Assembly (NCBI RefSeq): GCF_001647285.1
Contig: NZ_LRML01000001.1
Location: forward strand, 186,001-250,000
Length of the DNA stretch: 64,000 nt
Direction of reading: 5' to 3'
Origin: Rufibacter roseus
GTDB taxonomy: Bacteria; Bacteroidota; Bacteroidia; Cytophagales; Hymenobacteraceae
Part shown: positions 44,908-54,646 of the stretch, one piece after another
Layout: each line of letters starts with the position of its first letter
How positions within the stretch are numbered: the first letter of the stretch is position 1
Position numbers and translations under genes: made by a program
The notes under the pieces: generated by a model
What the model was told of the DNA's origin: nothing
The model's database searches: none
Seen by the model: only the letters and a program-made list of their open reading frames with translations

Positions 44908-46245
44908 ATGGTAAGTAAAAAAGTTTTCTTCTGGTCCATTGTGGTAGCATTGGGCGGGTTCTTGTTTGGGTTTGATACCGCAGTAATATCCGGAGCCGAG
45001 AGGGCTGTGCAGGAGTTGTGGCAACTAAATGTGTTTGAGCACGGGTTGACCGTGGCCATTGCCTTAATTGGTACGGTAGTTGGCTCGTTGACAGGTGGTA
45101 TTCCCTCAGATAAGTTTGGTCGCAAAAACACTCTTTTCGGAATAGCAGTTCTTTATTTATTATCTGCAATAGGTACTGCTCTTGCCCCAGACTGGATAAC
45201 TTTTCTCATTTTCCGTTTCTTAGGCGGTGTTGGTGTAGGGGTTTCTTCTGTGGCTGCGCCATTATATATTTCTGAGATATCTCCGGCTAAATCAAGAGGT
45301 AAGTTGGTGGCTTTGTTTCAGTTCAATATTGTGTTTGGTATTTTGATAGCTTATCTGTCTAATTACCTATTTGCTGGAACTGGAGAGCATGATTGGCGCT
45401 GGATGCTGGGGGTTCAGGCTTTCCCTTCACTTGTTTTCTTAGTTGCCATTCTGTTTGTGCCGGAAAGTCCTAGGTGGTTGCTTCTCTATTGTACCGGTAA
45501 GGAAGAGGAGGCTAAAAAAACATTAGAAATAGCCAACCCGGGGGCAGACGCAGGCGAAATGGTTACTGATATTCTAGTGTCAGCCCATAACGCGGAAACA
45601 GATGGCAAAAGAGCCTCTCTTTTTTCTAAGAAATATTCCTTACCCATTACGCTGGCAGTCTTATTTGCCTTTTTCAATCAAGTGTCAGGTATCAATGCCA
45701 TCATTTACTATGCGCCACGCATTTTTGAAATGGTAGGGCTGGGGCAAGATTCAGCTTTGCTCTCTTCTGCCGGAATAGGATTGGTCAATTTCCTTTTCAC
45801 ATTACTTGCCATGAATGTCATTGATCGTTTTGGAAGACGGACGCTTATGCTCATTGGCAGCATAGGACTAATATTGACGTTGGGCTTGGTAGCTAAAGCA
45901 TTTTACCTTCAGGAGTTCAACAGTATGACCGTGCCTATTTATCTGTTTGTGTACATCGCGTTCTTCGCCTTTTCACAGGGTGCTGTTATTTGGGTGTTCA
46001 TATCTGAAATTTTTCCAAACCAAGTACGCGCAAGCGGACAAGCGCTAGGCAGTTTTACCCACTGGATCATGGCGGCGGCTATAGCTTTTAGTTTCCCTTA
46101 CATATCTGAGACGTTAGGAGGGGGCAATACTTTTATGATTTTCACTGGAATGATGGTACTGCAACTTCTCTTTGTATGGCGCCTTATGCCTGAGACAAAG
46201 GGATCTTCGCTGGAAAACATAGAGCAAAAGGTAGTTTACCATTAA
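44908..46245 (+). CDS. MFS sugar porter (probable fructose importer)
   Basis: This 445-residue inner-membrane protein has twelve predicted membrane segments and all sugar-porter signatures: GGFLFGFDTAVISGA in segment 1, DKFGRKNT between segments 2 and 3, PESPRWLL after segment 6, NQVSGINAIIYYAP in segment 7, DRFGRRTL between 8 and 9, and PETKG after segment 12. It imports a monosaccharide by proton symport. The fructokinase gene follows after 11 bp, so both are in one transcript; the fructan locus of Bacteroides thetaiotaomicron has the same sensor-kinase-importer content. Fructose is therefore the most probable substrate. Confidence 0.9.
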   Translation: MVSKKVFFWSIVVALGGFLFGFDTAVISGAERAVQELWQLNVFEHGLTVAIALIGTVVGSLTGGIPSDKFGRKNTLFGIAVLYLLSAIGTALAPDWITFLIFRFLGGVGVGVSSVAAPLYISEISPAKSRGKLVALFQFNIVFGILIAYLSNYLFAGTGEHDWRWMLGVQAFPSLVFLVAILFVPESPRWLLLYCTGKEEEAKKTLEIANPGADAGEMVTDILVSAHNAETDGKRASLFSKKYSLPITLAVLFAFFNQVSGINAIIYYAPRIFEMVGLGQDSALLSSAGIGLVNFLFTLLAMNVIDRFGRRTLMLIGSIGLILTLGLVAKAFYLQEFNSMTVPIYLFVYIAFFAFSQGAVIWVFISEIFPNQVRASGQALGSFTHWIMAAAIAFSFPYISETLGGGNTFMIFTGMMVLQLLFVWRLMPETKGSSLENIEQKVVYH

Positions 46246-46256
46246 TAGAGTAAAAG

Positions 46257-47135
46257 ATGGATCAGAAAATAATATGTTTTGGGGAAATGTTGTGGGATGT
46301 GCTGCCCACCGGGAAGTTACCTGGTGGGGCACCCATGAACGTAGCCATTCATCTGCATCATAATGGTTTTGAACCCTTGGTTATAAGCCGTATTGGGCAA
46401 GATGACATGGGGAGCGAGCTAACTGCTTTTGTGGAGGCGCATAATATTACTACTCACTATGTGCAAAAAGACAATAGTTATAGAACCGGTGTTGTCAATG
46501 CAAATGTATCAGATCGTAATGAAGTCACTTATGAGATTGTAGAGCCCGTTGCTTGGGATTTTATAGAGTATGAAAAGGAGGCGGAACGCACAGTATCTCT
46601 AAGTGAATTGTTTATTTACGGCAGTCTGGCTGCCCGAAGTTCTATTTCACGCAATACCCTATTCCGCTTCCTCCCCCTGGCTAGCCGTAAAGTTTTTGAC
46701 GTCAATTTCAGGGCTCCTTTCTATTCACCTGAGTTGATAAAAATATTATTAAGGTTTGCAGATATTGTAAAGATGAACCACCAGGAATTGCTGGAGATTT
46801 CCAATTGGCTGGGTATGGGCGGAAGTATGGCCGATCAGATGGAGGCGATCAAGGACAAGTTTGGGATGGAGTTGGTAATAGTAACTAGGGGCGAAAATGG
46901 AGCTGCGGCTTTGTCAAATGAAGGATTCTTTGAACATGAAGGGTATAAAGTGGAAGTAGAAGATACCATTGGAAGTGGCGATGCTTTTTTGGCTACTTAT
47001 CTTACAAACTACCTGCGGCAAAAGCCAACTAACCTCACACTAGAAAGAGCTTGTCTGATTGGTGCCTACGTGGCCACCCAAAAAGGAGCAACCCCTACTT
47101 ATGCGCCTGAGAAGATAACGTCTCTTTCTCTCTAA
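46257..47135 (+). CDS. PfkB-family fructokinase
   Basis: This 292-residue cytoplasmic kinase of the PfkB/ribokinase family starts ICFGEMLWDVLPTG and has the substrate-binding GGAPMNVA motif. The C-terminal DTIGSGDAFLA motif includes the catalytic base Asp242 and the anion hole. It phosphorylates a free sugar, by context fructose to fructose 6-phosphate. It lies 11 bp after the porter gene and is followed by a family hairpin, which separates it from the GH32 genes. The length is typical of fructokinases. Confidence 0.88.
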   Translation: MDQKIICFGEMLWDVLPTGKLPGGAPMNVAIHLHHNGFEPLVISRIGQDDMGSELTAFVEAHNITTHYVQKDNSYRTGVVNANVSDRNEVTYEIVEPVAWDFIEYEKEAERTVSLSELFIYGSLAARSSISRNTLFRFLPLASRKVFDVNFRAPFYSPELIKILLRFADIVKMNHQELLEISNWLGMGGSMADQMEAIKDKFGMELVIVTRGENGAAALSNEGFFEHEGYKVEVEDTIGSGDAFLATYLTNYLRQKPTNLTLERACLIGAYVATQKGATPTYAPEKITSLSL

Positions 47136-47176
47136 ATAAAATTTTTATTTCTAGTTTTTTACATTCAAAAGCTGAA

Positions 47177-47220
47177 GTTTGTTTTGGACCTGTTTTTCAG
47201 AAAATGCGCCTAAAACAGAC
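47177..47220 (+). repeat. Dispersed hairpin family, copy 10
   Basis: GTTTGTTTTGGACCTGTTTT (from 47177) pairs with a partner ending CTAAAACAGAC at 47220. Four or five imperfect positions are wobble-compatible on the + strand. It lies between the fructokinase stop and the GH32 start, 15 bp before the latter. Confidence 0.55.
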
Positions 47221-47234
47221 GTTGCTATAACTTT

Positions 47235-49259
47235 ATGAGTATAAGAGTTTTAATAAGCTTAATGGCAGTCTGTTTTTTTGTTAGCGGATGTGCTTCTACC
47301 AAATCTTCGGAACAAACAATTAACACTGAGCAACACCGGCCACAGTTTCATTTCTCTCCTCCATCTAATTGGATGAACGACCCCAATGGAATGGTGTACT
47401 ACCAAGGCGAGTACCATTTGTTTTACCAGTATCACCCTAAAGGTAATACTTGGGGACCTATGCACTGGGGGCATGCGGTTACCAAAGACTTAGTGCATTG
47501 GGAGCATTTACCCATAGCGCTTTATCCTGACAGCTTAGGGATGATTTTTTCTGGAAGTGCGGTGGTAGACCATGGAAATACATCTGGCCTAGGCACAAAA
47601 GAAAACCCTGCCATGGTAGCCATCTTCACGAGCGCCGGCAAAAAGCAGCAACAAAGCATTGCCTTCAGTATAGACAGAGGTCGCACCTGGAGTAAATATG
47701 AAGGTAATCCTGTTTTGGAGAATCAGGGAATAGATGATTTTAGAGACCCAAAGGTGATGTGGCTGGAAAAGGAAAAGAAATGGATCATGACCTTGGCAGT
47801 AGCAGACCATATCAGCTTTTACTCTTCTCCCAATCTAAAAGAGTGGCGCCATGAAAGCGATTTCGGTGCTGATATTGGGGGGCATGGTGGCGTTTGGGAA
47901 TGTCCTGACCTTTTTAAAATGCCTGTGGCGGGAACAAAGCAGGATAAATGGGTGCTGCTGGTAAGCATAAACCCAGGCGGTCCAAACGGAGGGTCTGCCA
48001 CACAATATTTTGTTGGTGATTTCAATGGGAAGGAGCTTGTGTTAGATGAGCAGTTTCAGCAGCAGCTTTCCATCACTACGCATGTTCCTTCCGGGAAGGT
48101 GTTTGCCAGCTTTGACGGTAAGGAGTTTGGAGGGTGGAGAACCGAGGGTAGTGCCTTCGGAAATGCCCCAGTAGCAGGAACACTGCCTAATCAGCATAAG
48201 GTTATGGGGTATTTCGGCCAAGGGCTGGTGAATAGTTACCATCAAGGTGATCAGGCAACAGGTAAGTTGACTTCCCCTGAATTCGAAATTGACTCTGATT
48301 ATATAAATATGCTGGTGGGCGGGGGAAGACACCCTGAAGGAACAGGTGTACGGCTGTTGGTAGGTGGTGAGGTAGTGCGTAAGGCTACCGGTAACAACAC
48401 AGAGTCTTTAAATTGGTTGTCTTGGAACACTAAAGAATTGAAAGGGAAAAAGGCAAGAATAGAAGTTTTTGATAATGTGACAGGCGGTTGGGGACACATT
48501 TTGGTGGACCAGATCATTCTATCGGCAGAACCTGCGAAGGAAAGAAAGGAAGCTTTCTGGCTAGACTACGGACCAGATAATTACGCGGGTGTTACATGGG
48601 CCAATGTGCCGGATTCTGATGGGCGCAGGCTTTTTTTAGGGTGGATGAGCAATTGGCTGTACGCTAACAATGTTCCAACCACCATTTGGCGTAGTGCCAT
48701 GACGGTGCCGCGTGAGCTTTCTTTGCAACAAACACAGGAGGGGATAAGGCTAGTGAACCTCCCTGTAAAAGAGCTGCAAAAGCTACGGAGCCGCTCCATT
48801 ACCATAAAGCAAGAAACAGTCAATGGTACAATAGATTTGAGTCAGCTCTACGGTTTGGGCACCCCATTACTAGAACTGGATCTGCACCTGAATGTAAGCC
48901 AGGCACAAAGGTTTGAGCTGAAGTTTGCAAACACAAAAGGAGAGTATTTAAGTGTTGGTTATTCCATTGAAAATCAAGAATTATATATAGATAGGAGCAA
49001 TGCTGGCAAAATTGGTTTTAGCGATAGCTTCCCTGGTAGGCACAGCGCTCCCCTTAAAGTAGAGAACGGAGAACTGAAGTTGCAAATTTTATTGGATGTC
49101 TCTTCCATAGAGGTTTTTGCAAATGGAGGGAAAACAGCTATGACAGAGATATTCTTCCCTAACGAAGACTTCACCAAAACAGAAGTGATTTCTACCGGCA
49201 CTACAGAAATCAAAAAGGGAAAGATTTACACGCTTAAATCAGTTTGGAAGCAAAATTAA
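47235..49259 (+). CDS. GH32 fructanase lipoprotein with an inserted domain
   Basis: This 674-residue lipoprotein has its cysteine in FVSGCAST (residue 19). It has the GH32 propeller residues: nucleophile Asp49 in NWMNDPNGM, the stabilising Asp in FRDPKVMW (about 173), and acid/base Glu222 in WECPDLF. The C-terminal beta-sandwich usual for GH32 follows (about 510-674, with SIEVFANGGKTAM). Between propeller blades, about 285-435, sits an extra domain of about 150 residues (GWRTEGSAFGNAPVAG, GLVNSYHQGD, GGWGHILVDQI) that interrupts the catalytic domain; it looks like a beta-sandwich sugar-binding insert. The enzyme hydrolyses fructans (levan, inulin) or sucrose and is likely at the outer membrane. 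Confidence 0.9.
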   Translation: MSIRVLISLMAVCFFVSGCASTKSSEQTINTEQHRPQFHFSPPSNWMNDPNGMVYYQGEYHLFYQYHPKGNTWGPMHWGHAVTKDLVHWEHLPIALYPDSLGMIFSGSAVVDHGNTSGLGTKENPAMVAIFTSAGKKQQQSIAFSIDRGRTWSKYEGNPVLENQGIDDFRDPKVMWLEKEKKWIMTLAVADHISFYSSPNLKEWRHESDFGADIGGHGGVWECPDLFKMPVAGTKQDKWVLLVSINPGGPNGGSATQYFVGDFNGKELVLDEQFQQQLSITTHVPSGKVFASFDGKEFGGWRTEGSAFGNAPVAGTLPNQHKVMGYFGQGLVNSYHQGDQATGKLTSPEFEIDSDYINMLVGGGRHPEGTGVRLLVGGEVVRKATGNNTESLNWLSWNTKELKGKKARIEVFDNVTGGWGHILVDQIILSAEPAKERKEAFWLDYGPDNYAGVTWANVPDSDGRRLFLGWMSNWLYANNVPTTIWRSAMTVPRELSLQQTQEGIRLVNLPVKELQKLRSRSITIKQETVNGTIDLSQLYGLGTPLLELDLHLNVSQAQRFELKFANTKGEYLSVGYSIENQELYIDRSNAGKIGFSDSFPGRHSAPLKVENGELKLQILLDVSSIEVFANGGKTAMTEIFFPNEDFTKTEVISTGTTEIKKGKIYTLKSVWKQN

Positions 49260-49316
49260 GGGAGAGATTCCTTTTAGAAATAGCTCCATTTTAGAAACAA
49301 TAATTCGTCTGCTACA

Positions 49317-50870
49317 ATGAAACGAATACTTTTATCTGCTTTTGTTTTCTGTTTAACGGTTTCAGCTTACAGTCAGAATAAAACGGAGCCTACTCCTCAG
49401 TGGCGGCCCTCCTACCATTTTTCAGCCCCTACAAATTGGATCAATGACCCCAATGGCCTGATATATGTGAATGGCGTGTATCATCTGTATTTTCAGCACA
49501 ACCCCTTTGAGAATAAATGGGGCCACATGAGTTGGGGTCATGCCACCAGCAAAGACCTTATACATTGGCAAAACTTGCCCGTTGCCATACCAGAGGTGAT
49601 CAACGGCGATACTACTACCTGGATATTTTCGGGTAGTATGGTGCGGGATAAAGACAATACAAGCGGTTTTTGTGAAGATGACAACTGTCTGGTAGCAGTG
49701 TATACCGCTGATCAGCCAAACCAGAAGAAAGAATCACAGTTCATAGCTTACAGCAACGACGGAGGGTTGTCTTTTACTAATTATAAAGGTAACCCAGTGA
49801 TAGACCTGAACCGGCATGATTTCAGGGATCCGAATGTCTTTTGGCATGAGTCCACCCAAAAGTGGGTGATGGCGGTAGCTTTGCCAGCTTCGTTTAAAGT
49901 AAGGTTTTATAGTTCCAGTGATTTAAAAGATTGGCAGATGCTTAGTGACTTCGGTCCAGAAGGATATGCGACACATGTTTGGGAGTGTCCATTCTTGGTT
50001 CAATTACCTGTGGATGGGAATAAGAACAAAAAGAAGTGGGTCTTGTTTGTTTCTTCTGGTGGACCTACGGGAAGTCCTTTTATGCAATATTACATAGGTG
50101 ATTTTGATGGAAAAGAATTTAAAAATGACAATCCTAGTAACAAACTCCTGACCCTAGACCATGGTGATTCTTTTTACGCCGCCATTCCGTGGAATGATGT
50201 GCCCAACCAGAAATCAACCTACATAGGGTGGATGGTTCCTCAAGATCAACAAACATACCCATGGAGAGGTAACATGTCTATTCCCAGAGACTTAAGTTTG
50301 AAAACTACTAAAGATGGTGTGCGGGTATACCAGGAACCAGCGTCAATTATTAGCGCTACTACTTTGAAGACTTTTCCTAAAAAGACAAAGTTTTCAGGAA
50401 TAAAGACCTTGAACAACGGAGAAGTGGTCATCAATGAAGAAAGCACCTTCCGAAACAACTCTAATTGGATTGAGGCAGAAATTGACCTTGGCTCTGCTGA
50501 TATAGTTGGTTTTAAAATTGCGCAGCAGAAAGGGGAACAGGGGCAAGTCGTTCAGGAAACAGTGGTTGGATATGATTTGGACAAGGGGCAGTTGTACGTG
50601 GACAGGAGTAAATCTGGTAGCGGGAAAATTGCTGAAAATAAAGTAATCCAAACGGCAAGTTTGCAGCCTGTGAATGGTAAAATTAAGCTTCAGATCTTAG
50701 TTGATAATTCAACACTGGAAGTTTTTGCTAATAATGGTGAGGTAGTGATAAGTACTTTGATTTTCCCAGACAAAGAGTCTAATGCGATAGCGGTGTTTGC
50801 CAACGGTGGAACAGCCAAAGTGAAGAAGCTAACTTTGTATAACTTATCAGAAGATCAACAGCCTAAATAG
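49317..50870 (+). CDS. GH32 fructanase, secreted
   Basis: This 517-residue protein has a signal peptide (about 1-20, VSAYSQ). The GH32 residues are nucleophile Asp44 in NWINDPNGL, the Asp in FRDPNVFW (about 165), and acid/base Glu223 in VWECPFL. The propeller is uninterrupted, unlike the neighbour's, and is followed by the standard beta-sandwich (about 360-517, STLEVFANNGEVVIS). It lies 57 bp after the first GH32 gene, so the two are probably co-transcribed. A periplasmic exo-fructanase or sucrase that finishes fragments made by the lipoprotein copy is the simplest reading. Confidence 0.9.
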   Translation: MKRILLSAFVFCLTVSAYSQNKTEPTPQWRPSYHFSAPTNWINDPNGLIYVNGVYHLYFQHNPFENKWGHMSWGHATSKDLIHWQNLPVAIPEVINGDTTTWIFSGSMVRDKDNTSGFCEDDNCLVAVYTADQPNQKKESQFIAYSNDGGLSFTNYKGNPVIDLNRHDFRDPNVFWHESTQKWVMAVALPASFKVRFYSSSDLKDWQMLSDFGPEGYATHVWECPFLVQLPVDGNKNKKKWVLFVSSGGPTGSPFMQYYIGDFDGKEFKNDNPSNKLLTLDHGDSFYAAIPWNDVPNQKSTYIGWMVPQDQQTYPWRGNMSIPRDLSLKTTKDGVRVYQEPASIISATTLKTFPKKTKFSGIKTLNNGEVVINEESTFRNNSNWIEAEIDLGSADIVGFKIAQQKGEQGQVVQETVVGYDLDKGQLYVDRSKSGSGKIAENKVIQTASLQPVNGKIKLQILVDNSTLEVFANNGEVVISTLIFPDKESNAIAVFANGGTAKVKKLTLYNLSEDQQPK

Positions 50871-51000
50871 CAGAATTGTATCAGTTGCCCTGTGTTTATT
50901 GAGTTCTATAGGACTTCACGCCATAGCCTTAGTTGCTATTGAATTGCCAATAATTTTATTGAAAGTGTAAAATAGACCCTAGGCAGAAAATAATTGTTAA

Positions 51001-51026
51001 AATTATTGCAATAATTAATCGATTAA
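51001..51026. promoter_or_regulatory. Candidate LacI-type operator 1 with adjoining palindrome
   Basis: TTAATCGATTAA (51015-51026) is a perfect 12-bp palindrome with the CG centre typical of LacI-family operators. It overlaps a perfect 16-bp palindrome AATTATTGCAATAATT (51001-51016). TATATATTTACA follows directly (51027-51038), close to the Bacteroidota -7 consensus, so a bound repressor would block the promoter. Confidence 0.45.
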
Positions 51027-51113
51027 CTATATATTTACAATGTGATGCTACTTTAGAAGGGTATCAATAGTTTTAAATATGTAGTTTAGGCGATTTGCTG
51101 GAGAGGTTTTAGC

Positions 51114-51124
51114 TAATCGATTAA
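51114..51124. promoter_or_regulatory. Candidate LacI-type operator 2
   Basis: TAATCGATTAA (51114-51124) repeats operator 1 with one outer base changed, about 100 bp downstream. It is again followed within five bases by TTTACA (51129-51134). The two sites could be bridged by a tetrameric or looping repressor. Confidence 0.42.
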
Positions 51125-51460
51125 GTTATTTACAGGCACGTTGGCTTCAAGAGTCATAGTAGAGATTACAATGGGCATGACTTCTGAATGAAAGCTGGAG
51201 GAGTTTTTTTGCTAATATTTTGTCAGATTATACTCTAAAAGTGGCTTTGGAATGTGTCAAAACACCTATTGACTTAACCCTGTTGCTTATAGCTAACTAT
51301 GCAGTAATTGTTTATCTGGCAAGCCTTCTAATGGCTTGTGGAGAGCAGAGTTTGCTGGCTGATCCTACTACAATGGTTGCCAATGTAGGAAAGGGCTATA
51401 GTCATGTTTACCCAAAAATAATCAGTGTTAACTAATAAAAATAATCATTACCCCATTCTA

Positions 51461-54094
51461 ATGAAAGAAGAAAACAACCGCCGTTCCTTTTTAAAAAACT
51501 TGGGTGTAGGTGGTTTGGCAGCTGTTGCCTTGCCTGGTTCCTTACTCTCCACTCCAGCTGTTGCTGAAGCTTCTAATGCTAAGAGAGAGGAAGATAAGAA
51601 GAGCAATGCTTCAACGGTGAAAAAGCGGAGCCGGCAATACAATGCTCCCTACACTAATGAATACTTAAATAGAGTGGCCTTTCCTATAGGAGGTATGGGA
51701 GCCGGTATGTTCTGTTTGGAGGGAACGGGGGCTATTTCTAATATGTCCATCCGGCATAAACCTGAACTTTTTCATGAGCCAAACGCTTTTGCTGCCATTG
51801 CGGTTAAAGGAGTTGAAAAAGGGGCTAAGGTTATTGAGGGTCCAGTTCCTGAATGGAAGATTTTTGGGCAGCGGGGCAGTGGTAACGGCGGCCACGGAGC
51901 TACTTACGGACTTCCTCGTTTCAGCAATGTGGAGTTTGTGGCACGTTTCCCGTTTGCTAGTCTTTCCTTCAAAGACAGTGATATGCCTTTGGAGGTGCAA
52001 ATGACAGGATGGAGCCCTTTTACTCCCGGAGACGAGGATAATTCAAGTCTTCCTGTGGCTGGCTTTGAGTATACTTTCAAAAATAAAGGTAGCAAGGCGG
52101 TAGAAGCAGTCTTTTCCTACAATACAAGAAATTTTGTTGTTCAGCATGACAATGGAAAGGCCTCTATCGGGAAAATTCAAAACGGATTTGTTCTTTCTCA
52201 GGCAGGAAATAAAGAGCGACCGCAAGGTAAAGCTGACTTTGCTATTTTCACTGATGACGCAGAAACAGTTGTAGATCATTGCTGGTTTAGGGGAGGCTGG
52301 TTTGATCCGTTAACAATGGTCTGGAACACCATCAAAGAGGGGAATGTAAAATCAACTGAACCAGTGGATAGAGACGCTCCAGGTGCTTCCTTATTTGTGC
52401 CTTTTTCCTTGAATCCCGGACAGGAAAAGACAGTAAAGGTGATGATGTCTTGGTATGTGCCAGATTCTGATTTGCGTTTCGGAGACAGGTTTGAAGGGGC
52501 TGGCTCTTGCATGACAGCTGCTGATTTGGGAATAGACAATACCAAAAGCAGCAATTCTCCTACCTACAAGCCTTGGTATTCCAGTAAGTTTAATAATGTG
52601 CATGAAGTTGCCAATTTCTGGCGTAGCAATTATAGTGAACTCCATAAAAAATCTACTGCCTTCAAAGACGCTTTTTATGCCAGCACATTGCCTGCTGAAG
52701 TTACGGAGGCCGTCGCCGCTAACTTAACTATTCTTAAATCTTCTACGGTAATGCGGCAGTACGATGGAAGGCTTTGGGCATGGGAAGGGTGTAGTGATGA
52801 CTGGGGCTGCTGCCATGGTTCGTGTACGCACGTGTGGAATTATGCCCAAGCGGTTCCCCACCTTTTTCCTCGAATGGAAAGAAGCCTTCGGCATACAGAG
52901 TTTTGCGAAAACCAGAACGGCGACGGTCATCAGGCTTTTAGGGCAAACTTGCCTATTTCTCCTCTTAAACATGATTTCCATGCCGCTGCCGATGGGCAAT
53001 TGGGTGGTATCATGAAGGTGTACAGAGATTGGCGCATCAGTGGGGATTCTAATTGGCTTAAGAAAATGTATCCAATGGTGAAAACCAGTATGGATTATAG
53101 CATCCGTACCTGGGACCCGAAAGAAAAGGGTGTTGTGGAAGAGCCACATCACAACACCTATGATATTGAATTCTGGGGACCTAACGGCATGATCACGAGC
53201 TTCTATCTGGGAGCTTTAAACGCCACCGCAGAAATGGGGAAGTTCCTGAAGCAAGACGTTAAGAAATATTCCAAGCTTTACGAAAAAGGTAAAGGGTATA
53301 TGGAAGACAAACTATATAATGGGGAGTACTTTATTCAAGACATACAATGGACTGGACTAAACGCGCCAGATCCAGTACAAGCGCAATCATTCCATACGCA
53401 ATACACAGAGGAAGCGAAAGAGGTATTAAAGAAAGAAGGTCCTAAATACCAATATGGTACTGGGTGTCTTTCTGACGGGGTTTTAGGAAGTTGGATGGCG
53501 AGAATGAGCGGACTAGAGGAACCAGTAAATGCTCAGAAAACCAAAAGCCATCTTATGGCAGTGCATAAATACAACCTGAAAGATGACCTTAGTGATCACG
53601 TAAACCCTCAGCGCCCTACCTATGCAATGGGTAATGAAGGAGGACTGCTTCTGTGCTCTTGGCCAAAAGGCGGAATGCTCTCACTACCATTTGTTTACAG
53701 CAATGAGGTGTGGACTGGAATTGAGTATCAGGTGGCGTCTCATTTAATGTTGCACGGTCAAGTAAAGGAAGGCTTAGATATTGTGCAAGCTTGCCGTGAT
53801 CGCTATGACGGTCGCATCCGGAATCCTTTCAATGAATATGAGTGCGGAAGCTGGTATGCCAGAGCAATGTCTAGCTACGGCATGTTACAGGGTTTGACAG
53901 GTGTCAGGTATGATGCCGTAGACCAGACGCTTTACATAGATTCTAAGGTTGGTGATTTTACTTCATTTGTGTCAACAGAAAACGGATTTGGTACGGTAAC
54001 CTTAAAAGATGGAAAACCTACTTTATCTGTAGCTCATGGGAAAATTCCTGTTAAAAAAGTGTTAGTGTCAGGTAAGAAAACAAAGCTGTCATAG
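51461..54094 (+). CDS. GH116 beta-glycosidase, Tat-exported
   Basis: The start was set at the ATG at 51461 (877 residues), because it gives a twin-arginine signal (NNRRSFLKNLG plus a hydrophobic stretch, about 1-35); the frame extends upstream only through a GTG. It has the GH116 (GBA2-like) N-terminal beta-sandwich (about 60-340, with FPIGGMGAGMFCLEG) and an (alpha/alpha)6 barrel (about 380-860). The likely nucleophile is Glu570 in YDIEFWG and the likely acid/base is Asp672 in GCLSDGVLGSW; the substrate-pocket stretch WAWEGCSDDWGCCHG is also present. Known members cleave beta-glucosides or beta-xylosides, not fructans. It lies between the GH32 genes and a susC/susD pair, and shares operator-like sites with susC. 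Confidence 0.85.
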   Translation: MKEENNRRSFLKNLGVGGLAAVALPGSLLSTPAVAEASNAKREEDKKSNASTVKKRSRQYNAPYTNEYLNRVAFPIGGMGAGMFCLEGTGAISNMSIRHKPELFHEPNAFAAIAVKGVEKGAKVIEGPVPEWKIFGQRGSGNGGHGATYGLPRFSNVEFVARFPFASLSFKDSDMPLEVQMTGWSPFTPGDEDNSSLPVAGFEYTFKNKGSKAVEAVFSYNTRNFVVQHDNGKASIGKIQNGFVLSQAGNKERPQGKADFAIFTDDAETVVDHCWFRGGWFDPLTMVWNTIKEGNVKSTEPVDRDAPGASLFVPFSLNPGQEKTVKVMMSWYVPDSDLRFGDRFEGAGSCMTAADLGIDNTKSSNSPTYKPWYSSKFNNVHEVANFWRSNYSELHKKSTAFKDAFYASTLPAEVTEAVAANLTILKSSTVMRQYDGRLWAWEGCSDDWGCCHGSCTHVWNYAQAVPHLFPRMERSLRHTEFCENQNGDGHQAFRANLPISPLKHDFHAAADGQLGGIMKVYRDWRISGDSNWLKKMYPMVKTSMDYSIRTWDPKEKGVVEEPHHNTYDIEFWGPNGMITSFYLGALNATAEMGKFLKQDVKKYSKLYEKGKGYMEDKLYNGEYFIQDIQWTGLNAPDPVQAQSFHTQYTEEAKEVLKKEGPKYQYGTGCLSDGVLGSWMARMSGLEEPVNAQKTKSHLMAVHKYNLKDDLSDHVNPQRPTYAMGNEGGLLLCSWPKGGMLSLPFVYSNEVWTGIEYQVASHLMLHGQVKEGLDIVQACRDRYDGRIRNPFNEYECGSWYARAMSSYGMLQGLTGVRYDAVDQTLYIDSKVGDFTSFVSTENGFGTVTLKDGKPTLSVAHGKIPVKKVLVSGKKTKLS

Positions 54095-54101
54095 ACATAC
54101 A

Positions 54102-54150
54102 AAAGAGGAGGAATTGCACCTATTACTTTGGTGCATTTCCCTGCTTCTTT
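54102..54150 (+). terminator. Terminator after GH116
   Basis: AAAGAGGAGGAATTGCACC (54102-54120) pairs with GGTGCATTTCCCTGCTTCTTT (54130-54150) with small bulges and a 9-nt loop, starting 8 bp after the stop and followed by TATAAAAA. Confidence 0.6.
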
Positions 54151-54646
54151 TATAAAAACACTCTCCCTTTTAAAGTGCCGGATAAACTAATATAGCAGCT
54201 GTTTATAGGTATCAATTTTGTTATAAAAATTATATTAAATTTTGAGTGATAGTTGCATAAGTGAAAGGCTTGAAAAGTTGTTTGATCTTGGTATAGCGGG
54301 ATCTTGCTGCCACGTATTGGACTCTTGTCGGTTAAATAACAATTAAGGTATAACTTTTTAGGAGTTTTTATGCTCAGGTTAGTTCATGTTCTCTTAGCAG
54401 CAATAAAACATATAATTAATTTTCAAATTATTTGCTTTAGTCATTAACTTGAATTATTCGTCTTAAAAAATAATGGCAATTATTTTGTGATTATTTTAAA
54501 GATGATTACATTTAAAGAATCAACTGTTCTCAGTTTTATAAATAATTACAAGTATAGAGTTGGTAGTTTATAGGTTTTAAAATTATCTATTGCGAACCGT
54601 TAATTCGACAGTATATCACTCAGTGATATTTTTTTACCCAATAAGA

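Larger units (their letters stand above)
50871..51460. other. Upstream region of the GH116 gene
   Basis: These 590 AT-rich bases hold two CG-centred operator-like palindromes (51001-51026 and 51114-51124), a GTATCAAT word at 51061 and no convincing gene. A 71-codon frame with a TTG start (51220-51435) was considered and rejected. Confidence 0.5.

Noticed and set aside
51220-51435. A 71-codon frame with a TTG start before GH116
   Set aside because: It has no family motif or good start, overlaps the putative regulatory region, and the composition is that of AT-rich intergenic sequence.
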